Shown here: in pieces, positions 7,113 through 12,396 of the stretch
Position numbering within the stretch: the first letter of the stretch is position 1
Layout: every line of letters begins with the position of its first letter
NCBI GenBank assembly: GCA_011046315.1
Contig: DSAU01000205.1
Span: 1-15,327, forward strand
Source of the DNA: a bacterium
Lineage (GTDB): Bacteria; Zhuqueibacterota; Zhuqueibacteria; Thermofontimicrobiales; Thermofontimicrobiaceae
Reading direction: 5' to 3'
Length of the DNA: 15,327 bases
The notes under the pieces: model-generated
Database searches by the model: none
Seen by the model: only the letters and a program-made list of their open reading frames with translations
Told to the model about the DNA's origin: nothing
Program-made: the position numbers and the translations under genes

Positions 7113-9398
7113 CTATCTTTCAAATAATTTTACCGGTTCCAAAAATTTTGGTTTCAAAATAATGCACAAGGCGGGTACCAGCACCAGGGCGCCAATCAGA
7201 CAGGAAAAAATTGACACGATGACCAAAAATCCAAAAAAACGCACCGGCAGAAAACTGGAAATCAACAGCACCAAGAATCCGATAATCACTGAAAATGCAT
7301 TGAACATGATCCCCCTGCCGGTGGTGGTTAATGTTTTTTTTACGGCGGCGCTGTATTCCAATCCCTGGTGGCGCTCTTCACGATAACGCCAGAGAAAATG
7401 GATGGTGTAATCGATGCCGACGCCGATCATGATCGAAGACAGCATTGCCGTGGCAACGTTTAATTCGATGCGAAAAATGCCCATTAAACCGAACAGGATG
7501 GCAATAGAGATCGCTAACGGGATTGCCGAAATAATTCCTGCCGTAATCGAACGAAACAGAACCATCAGCAGCACTGCCACAATAAACGTTGCCAGGAACA
7601 GCGAAATCAGTTGTCCCTTGACCACCAATCGCGCCAAATCTGACAGCACTACACCGAATCCTCCCAAGAGGGCCACGTCCGGATCGTCCTCGATAATCCC
7701 GGTTACCCGACTGACGACACTGTTGAGTTTCGAGGTGCTGGTGGAGTTTATTCTTGCTGACAACAGCGCGTGTTGATAGGGAAAGTCCACTAATTTTTCA
7801 AAATCTTCAGGATCGCCGCTCATGGAATACAATTCAAAATATTGCGCTACTGCATTTCGACTGTCCGGAATTTTGTCGTACCAGACTTCTCCGGAATCGT
7901 TCAAGGCGCGGCTCATCTGCCGGACGATACGCGCAACCGAGGTCGTATTGCCGACCTCTTCAAATGCTGCAATTTCGTGCTCCATCCGGTCGATCTTTTT
8001 CATTATGCGGGGGTCTTTGATGTCGCCCTGAAATACAATGGCGACGTTTTGCGAACCACCAAGATGTTGATCGATCAGATCCGATGTAACTACCACCGGA
8101 TGATCATCGGCAAAATAGCTGTTGGGATTGGTGTCAATAACTACAAAAAAGATGCCGATCGATGCCAGCGCCATAAAGACCAAAGCAGCAACAACGATCG
8201 TTTTTGGTTTTTCGGAAACGACCTCGCCAAAAAAGTGGAGCAATCGCTCCAAAACGGGCAATTGGTGTTTGAGGTCAGTCGTCACTGCGGCAATCGGTTT
8301 GGCTTGCGGCAATAAAGAGATCACCGCCGGAATGAATAACAAACTCGCCGCCAGCGCAAAAATAATTCCAAAAGCCGCTAATATTCCCAATTGCGCCGCC
8401 GGGATCAATTCATGGCCCAAGAGACAAAGCATTCCCGCCATTGTGGTCAGACCGGTAAGCAGCACCGGACGATTTAAACTGACAAAGATCTTTTTAGCCA
8501 GTTGCTTGCGCGAATCATTATTCACCATCGCATTCAGTTCCTGATATTTAGCGATCAGGTGGATTCCGTAGTCGTTTGCCACCGCGATTAAGATAACCGG
8601 CAAAATAATGGTAATGATATGAATTTTCCAGCCAATCAATGGAATCAATCCCATTGAAAACAACACTGACATCATCACCACTGCCGAAGGCAGTAACACA
8701 CCCCGTAACTGTTTAAAACACAAATAGAGGAAGAGCAACATTATCAACAGACCGAAAGGCATTAAGCGCCGTATATCAGTTTTAATGTTTTGGCTAATTT
8801 CCACCCGCACCATGGGAAGACCTCCGAGCAACACCTGCTCATTTCCCGGAACCTGTTCCACCAATTTTTCCACTTCAGGAATAATATCCTCATCCAGGGT
8901 TGCTGTTTTTAACACTGCAATTACTGCGGCGATGGTAAAATCGTGCGATACCACTGTCCCGTAGACAATATCATTGCCGCGGATTTCCCGGCGTAACAAT
9001 TCCTGTTGCTGCTTATTGACGGGGATTTTTTCCACTGCCGGACTAACGATCATCGCGCCGGTTTCGGTTTTAATATTTTTTAAATCGAACAGTGAAAGAA
9101 CTTTATCCACGCCCTTGATGCGATTCATTTTTTTTGAAAATTGTTGAATGCGTTTCAATGTCTCCGGTTTTAGAACATCGTCGGTTTTGACCAACAGCAT
9201 CAGCATGTCGGTCCCGCCGAACAACTCATCAATTTTGTTGGTATTAATGCGGGAAATCATATCGGCAGGAAGCTGGCTTTTCATGTCAGAATCAATCTTC
9301 GCCTTTGGAATCTGTCGGGCAAACAGCAGCGTAACCACAATAAACCCACTGATAACAAACCAGCGGTATTTCATAATCGTATCAGCAATGGTTTTCAA
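7113..9398 (-). CDS. RND superfamily exporter, HAE3/MMPL type
   Basis: An inner-membrane proton-driven exporter of about 761 residues with the internally duplicated RND layout. Each half has one membrane helix, a periplasmic domain, then five more helices. Hydrophobic segments (numbered from the TTG start) lie near 14-29, 214-228, 236-253, 260-281, 313-329, 338-363, 400-421, 595-615, 618-643, 648-668, 695-714 and 721-749. Helices 4 and 10 carry the charged proton-relay motifs ANDYGIH (Asp276) and GIDYTIH (Asp663). The small size and motifs fit the HAE3 group (COG1033-like, MMPL domain) rather than the larger AcrB group, and no membrane-fusion protein is present. Start choice: the frame is open to a TTG at 9431 without a ribosome-binding site, whereas the TTG at 9398 is preceded by AAGGAG six nt away. 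That start overlaps the tetR end by 17 nt. An ATG at 9374 is the other alternative. Substrate unknown; context suggests a lipid or hydrophobic small molecule. Confidence 0.92.
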   Translation of the reverse strand: MKTIADTIMKYRWFVISGFIVVTLLFARQIPKAKIDSDMKSQLPADMISRINTNKIDELFGGTDMLMLLVKTDDVLKPETLKRIQQFSKKMNRIKGVDKVLSLFDLKNIKTETGAMIVSPAVEKIPVNKQQQELLRREIRGNDIVYGTVVSHDFTIAAVIAVLKTATLDEDIIPEVEKLVEQVPGNEQVLLGGLPMVRVEISQNIKTDIRRLMPFGLLIMLLFLYLCFKQLRGVLLPSAVVMMSVLFSMGLIPLIGWKIHIITIILPVILIAVANDYGIHLIAKYQELNAMVNNDSRKQLAKKIFVSLNRPVLLTGLTTMAGMLCLLGHELIPAAQLGILAAFGIIFALAASLLFIPAVISLLPQAKPIAAVTTDLKHQLPVLERLLHFFGEVVSEKPKTIVVAALVFMALASIGIFFVVIDTNPNSYFADDHPVVVTSDLIDQHLGGSQNVAIVFQGDIKDPRIMKKIDRMEHEIAAFEEVGNTTSVARIVRQMSRALNDSGEVWYDKIPDSRNAVAQYFELYSMSGDPEDFEKLVDFPYQHALLSARINSTSTSKLNSVVSRVTGIIEDDPDVALLGGFGVVLSDLARLVVKGQLISLFLATFIVAVLLMVLFRSITAGIISAIPLAISIAILFGLMGIFRIELNVATAMLSSIMIGVGIDYTIHFLWRYREERHQGLEYSAAVKKTLTTTGRGIMFNAFSVIIGFLVLLISSFLPVRFFGFLVIVSIFSCLIGALVLVPALCIILKPKFLEPVKLFER

Positions 9399-10035
9399 AA
9401 TTGTCTCCTTTCGCTGGCTGATATTTTTCAATTATACCTTTGAGTCCGTAAAGAAAAAAAGTTGTCAGCGTATCGATATAGCGATCATAAAATGCATCAT
9501 CGAACTCAATTTGAAGAATATTCTTTTGAACAGGTTTGAAACGGAAATGAGCCAATATTGATGAAATAATCGCCGGTCCAACAATGGCGAACACACCCTT
9601 GTTGTCCGGATCCAATCCGTATTGCCGCACCAACTCACCAATACCATCGATGAGTTTGTTGACGCGATCTGTCTTAAGCGCTGCAATTTCAGGAATATCC
9701 AGCGGCAGCGAATGAATGGTGACCATCGTTAAATTGGTGTTCTCGCGGATGAAATTAACAATCTGAGTTACCAATTGTCGGACAACCTGCTCCTGTGTCA
9801 ATGACCGGCTTAGCACCTGACTGATAACTTCAAAATATTTATTATGGAATTCTTCGATGATCGCTTTTAAGATGCCAATTTTTCCCTCAAAATAATATGA
9901 AATCATCGAAATGTTCACCTCGGCGTGTTTGGCAATTTCTCTCACACCGACTGCGTCAAATCCTTTTTGTGCGAACAAAGTAATCGCAGTTTCAAGGATG
10001 CGACGTCGGGGTTGTTTGGTTTTGTCATCTCCCAT
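9382..10035 (-). CDS. TetR-family transcriptional repressor
   Basis: A 217-residue one-component regulator. The N-terminal TetR DNA-binding domain (about residues 10-57) shows the usual pattern: RRILETAITLFAQKGFDAVG, then the helix-turn-helix VREIAKHAEVNISMISYYF, ending with the FEGKIGIL segment. The remaining helices form the ligand-binding and dimerisation domain, which diverges in this family and does not reveal the inducer. It is the second gene of the minus-strand operon, 15 nt after the beta-barrel gene, and its 3' end overlaps the start of the exporter gene, so translation of the two is probably coupled. The two palindromes at the operon promoter (11411-11442) are natural candidates for its operators, which would make it autoregulated and derepressed by the exported substrate. 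That link is an inference from position. Confidence 0.95.
   Translation of the reverse strand: MGDDKTKQPRRRILETAITLFAQKGFDAVGVREIAKHAEVNISMISYYFEGKIGILKAIIEEFHNKYFEVISQVLSRSLTQEQVVRQLVTQIVNFIRENTNLTMVTIHSLPLDIPEIAALKTDRVNKLIDGIGELVRQYGLDPDNKGVFAIVGPAIISSILAHFRFKPVQKNILQIEFDDAFYDRYIDTLTTFFLYGLKGIIEKYQPAKGDNFENHC
9405..9410 (-). promoter_or_regulatory. Ribosome-binding site that sets the exporter start
   Basis: AAGGAG on the minus strand, six nt before a TTG codon at 9398. It lies inside the last codons of tetR. It is the only strong Shine-Dalgarno near the beginning of the exporter frame and so favours TTG 9398 over TTG 9431 and ATG 9374. Confidence 0.75.
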
Positions 10036-10050
10036 TTTTCTAACCTTAGC

Positions 10051-11376
10051 TTAAAATGACAATTTCATTTCAAAGTAAATTGCGCTGAGCAGATCATCCA
10101 CCAGCCCGAACAATGTGTCATCAGAGCCGCGATAAATTTCTCCTCCCAGGGTCATTTGCATGGCATCGGCAAGTAAATATGTAATTTTAGGTCTGAATAA
10201 AGTTTCTTCAGTGGTAAAGTTGCAGATACCGGCAAATTCCAACTTTAGAGTTTGATGTAACAGGTTCACTGCCGAACGAAAAGATACGGCATGGCTGAGC
10301 CGATGTAATTGGGAGGCAAACAGGCGATTTTTCATTTCAACTTCAAATGCAGGCAGCTCAAACGGATTCACCGGCGATTTTTTTTCAGTGAAATCAGCAA
10401 CATATCTGCCGATGTACTGAAGCACGATACTAAAATCGCCGATCTCTCTGTCCACACCTGCCACCCATTGAAAGTCGGGATTGGGGATATAAATTTGTTT
10501 TCGATAATCGTTCAGGGCTTTACGATAAGCAAGCTCCCCTCTCAAACCATAACTGCCAGCCGTCGTTGCAAAGTCGGATCCGATAATATGCATCCGGTAG
10601 GGTCTGGGTATCAGCTCGAACCGAACACCAGAAACAGAAAACCGGGGCTCGGTCATATCAATGCCCGGCAGCGGATAGTAGCCGTTAAAATATGATAGCG
10701 AAGCTTCGAACGATGGAGAAATTAAATTCAACTTCAACGCAACCGAGCCATTTTTTATATTAGCGTCGGGATAATGCGCCGAACCAAAAGCAACACCCTC
10801 CGGTAATTCCACCACATCGATGGGTAGAACCGACGGCGTAAAAACCGGCGCCCAGATTGCTTCCAATCGTAATAGTTGACTGTTATAGAAGCTCCGAAGC
10901 ACAAAACTTCCCTCGCGCCGTTCGTCTTCATCGGGAGAACGCACCAGCATGTTTTTGGGCGTTATATTGTCAGTCGGATTAAATCCATCGGCGCGCCCCC
11001 AAACCACAATCTGATGTCCGATTCGGAGATCGAATTTACCGAGATAGACATTGACAAACGCCTCGCGCAGGTTGACTTCGGAAAGCGATTGATTAAATTC
11101 CTGTCCCTTGCGAAATCGAATCTCGGCAAACGCATCGCCAAAATGCTGTTGACGCAACCGCAGTTTGAGACCGGCTTCGCCGTAGCTACTTTTTATTTCC
11201 GCCTCATTTTTATTGTCGGTTTTTCCACCAAAAATAACTGCGCGCAAATGACCATTCAATTCATAATTTGAACTGCTCAACTGGTCTCCTTCAACAATTG
11301 CACTTTCAAACAAATCCTGCGCTGAAAGTGAAATTGTCAGAGAGAGCCATATCACCAGGATCAACCTGAGTTTCAT
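10051..11376 (-). CDS. Outer-membrane beta-barrel protein
   Basis: A 441-residue protein with a signal peptide (residues 1-19, cut after SLSA) and alternating hydrophobic/polar strands through most of its length. It ends in KLSF; a terminal Phe is the classic signal for BAM-mediated barrel insertion. A conserved-looking motif lies at 119-140: IGHQIVVWGRADG followed by NPTDNITP. This resembles the R-x-G-x-Q-x-x-x-WG region of DUF1302/alginate-export-like barrels, but I cannot assign a family with certainty. It is the first gene of the operon, directly behind the promoter/operator region, and is followed 15 nt later by tetR. A barrel in the same operon as an RND pump and a LolA-like carrier could be the surface exit or receptor for the transported compound. 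The ATG at 11376 has GGAGG four nt upstream. The predicted mRNA leader is about 59 nt. Confidence 0.85.
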   Translation of the reverse strand: MKLRLILVIWLSLTISLSAQDLFESAIVEGDQLSSSNYELNGHLRAVIFGGKTDNKNEAEIKSSYGEAGLKLRLRQQHFGDAFAEIRFRKGQEFNQSLSEVNLREAFVNVYLGKFDLRIGHQIVVWGRADGFNPTDNITPKNMLVRSPDEDERREGSFVLRSFYNSQLLRLEAIWAPVFTPSVLPIDVVELPEGVAFGSAHYPDANIKNGSVALKLNLISPSFEASLSYFNGYYPLPGIDMTEPRFSVSGVRFELIPRPYRMHIIGSDFATTAGSYGLRGELAYRKALNDYRKQIYIPNPDFQWVAGVDREIGDFSIVLQYIGRYVADFTEKKSPVNPFELPAFEVEMKNRLFASQLHRLSHAVSFRSAVNLLHQTLKLEFAGICNFTTEETLFRPKITYLLADAMQMTLGGEIYRGSDDTLFGLVDDLLSAIYFEMKLSF

Positions 11377-11410
11377 TTTTCCTCCAAAAATAATTTGACC
11401 AGAACAGCAT

Positions 11411-11424
11411 CAAACGTTCGTTTG
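11411..11424. promoter_or_regulatory. Operator-like palindrome 1 (probable TetR site)
   Basis: CAAACGTTCGTTTG: perfect 6-bp arms around TT. It lies in the predicted leader, downstream of the -10 box of the minus-strand promoter. It shares the CAAACG/GTTTG arm pattern with palindrome 2, and the two centres are 17 bp apart. Confidence 0.65.
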
Positions 11425-11426
11425 GC

Positions 11427-11442
11427 TCAAACGATTGTTTGA
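11427..11442. promoter_or_regulatory. Operator-like palindrome 2 (probable TetR site)
   Basis: TCAAACGATTGTTTGA: perfect 6-bp arms with a 4-nt centre. It covers the predicted transcription start (near 11435) and touches the last base of the -10 box, so a bound protein would block initiation. Confidence 0.65.
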
Positions 11443-11470
11443 ATATAAACTATTGTATTTTGAAAGTCAA
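11442..11470 (-). promoter_or_regulatory. Sigma70-type promoter of the beta-barrel/tetR/RND/LolA-like operon
   Basis: On the minus strand, TTGACT (11470-11465), a spacer of exactly 17 bp, and TATATT (11447-11442). This is five of six matches to each consensus box with ideal spacing. The predicted start near 11435 leaves about 59 nt before the first start codon. It is the only strong promoter I found for this operon. Confidence 0.75.
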
Positions 11471-11498
11471 TACTTTTTTTGAACAATAATTATGGATT

Positions 11499-11602
11499 AC
11501 TGATGCCATCGCTTGACATTCAGATCATTTTGTTAAACGTTAATTTTCTCAAATCAAGTAAGCAATTGAAGTGATTTTATCAAAAAAAGCGAGGGCATCA
11601 GT
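11499..11602. repeat. Inverted repeat with 16-bp arms and 72-nt centre
   Basis: ACTGATGCCATCGCTT (11499-11514) is the reverse complement of AAGCGAGGGCATCAGT (11587-11602) except for one mismatch. The right arm is preceded by a run of seven A and followed by TTTTATT. The centre is AT-rich with no coding frame. It could be a miniature transposon-like element, an insertion-sequence relic, or a structured RNA. The symmetry is seen directly; the nature is not known. Confidence 0.6.
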
Positions 11603-11850
11603 TTTATTCCCACCAGCAACTGAAATCTTACTCAGTTAGATAGATTTTTCTTGCTTTTTAAAATATAATTTTTAATTTTTAGGAGAAAGATTACGCATGG
11701 TTTGGTTTTGATTTTTCTCCCGTTGCTGGTAACCTCATCAGTTCGGTCGATTAAAATCAATTGAACGATCTGCAAAAAGAAGCGTTGAAACTTTGAAAGA
11801 CTTAATATTTTTTGTCCGTCCGAAAGAGGCCTTAATTCGACCTTTGTTAC

Positions 11851-11939
11851 CATTGCGAACGATCCCGCCCCTGCGCTAAAACGAAGCAATCTCTTTATTA
11901 CCAAAAGATTGCTTCTCCCGCTGAAGCGGGTTCGCAATG
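11851..11939. repeat. Nested inverted-repeat intergenic element (MITE-like)
   Basis: The outer arms CATTGCGAAC (11851-11860) and GTTCGCAATG (11930-11939) are perfect 10-bp complements. Inside, GAAGCAATCT (11883-11892) pairs perfectly with AGATTGCTTC (11906-11915). A further hairpin CCCGC-TGAA-GCGGG lies at 11917-11930. This resembles the dispersed 'GAAGCAATCT ... TTCGCAATGAC' intergenic repeats seen in many environmental bacterial genomes. No target-site duplication is obvious. It sits about 48 nt before the yciH start and would be part of that mRNA leader if transcription starts upstream. Confidence 0.75.
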
Positions 11940-11986
11940 ACAATGTAAGGAGCTATTTAACAAATATTCCGGTCAAAGGAGATTCT

Positions 11987-12337
11987 ATGGCAGAATCAAA
12001 AAAAACACGATTAGTATTTTCGACCGACAGTGACTTACAAAAACAGATTGAACAAGAAAAAAGCGCTGATAAATTGTCGCAAAGCTTTGATCTGCCACCG
12101 GTGCAGCAGAATATCCGGCTGGAACTTCAGACCAAAGGTCGTCGCGGTAAGAAGGTAACGCTGATAACCGGATTTCAACATCGCCCGGAACTTCTAAAAA
12201 AATTAGCAACCGAACTGAAGCAATTTTGTGGAAGCGGTGGTACGGTTAAGGACACAGCGATTGAGATTCAAGGCGATCACCGCCAAAAGTTATCACAAAA
12301 ATTAGCTGCCATGGGATATCAGATAAAGAAAATTTAG
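11987..12337 (+). CDS. yciH: SUI1/eIF1-like translation factor, YciH family
   Basis: A 116-residue bacterial relative of eukaryotic initiation factor eIF1. It has the family opening RLVFSTDSD (8-16), then a charged linker (17-42). The SUI1 domain follows (43-116) with RLELQTKGRRGKKVTLITG, the helix LLKKLATELKQFCGSGGTVKD and the strand AIEIQGDHR, closing with GYQIKKI. YciH in E. coli acts in initiation fidelity and stress-related translation control; the role here is inferred from the family. The start is ATG 11987, with AAAGGAG six nt upstream. The frame is open further back to 11909, but that part runs through the inverted-repeat element and is not coding. It is followed 59 nt later by the secreted protease gene, with no obvious functional tie. 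Confidence 0.93.
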   Translation: MAESKKTRLVFSTDSDLQKQIEQEKSADKLSQSFDLPPVQQNIRLELQTKGRRGKKVTLITGFQHRPELLKKLATELKQFCGSGGTVKDTAIEIQGDHRQKLSQKLAAMGYQIKKI

Positions 12338-12396
12338 CTGCGCAAAATCAACCCTTGACATCGAAAATCAGATTTTTTATTTGAAGGAGCTGACAA

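Larger units (their letters stand above)
11377..11986. other. Gene-poor regulatory and repeat region
   Basis: About 610 nt between divergent genes. From left to right it holds the ribosome-binding site and leader of the minus-strand operon, two operator-like palindromes, a strong minus-strand promoter, a long-armed inverted repeat (11499-11602), an AT-rich stretch with a perfect TATAAT (11664-11669) but no good -35, a nested inverted-repeat element (11851-11939), and the yciH ribosome-binding site. I see no convincing coding frame; a 103-codon minus-strand frame at 11632-11943 runs through the repeat and lacks start signals. Confidence 0.7.

Noticed and set aside
7842..8315. 157-codon + strand frame opposite the RND gene
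   Set aside because: It is the complement of a well-supported exporter gene with intact RND motifs; the frame has no start signals or family features.
11697..11711. Tiny frame ATG GTT TGG TTT TGA with GGAGAAAG upstream, as a leader peptide
   Set aside because: Only four codons, with no attenuator-like hairpins linked to a biosynthetic gene; probably chance.
11632..11943. Minus-strand open frame of 103 codons in the intergenic region
   Set aside because: It runs through the nested inverted-repeat element, has no ribosome-binding site, and its translation resembles no protein; it is a by-product of the repeat.
12355..12383. TTGACA followed 17 bp later by TATTTG before the protease gene
   Set aside because: The -10 match is poor and transcription would begin at the ribosome-binding site, leaving almost no leader. 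Read-through from yciH is more likely.
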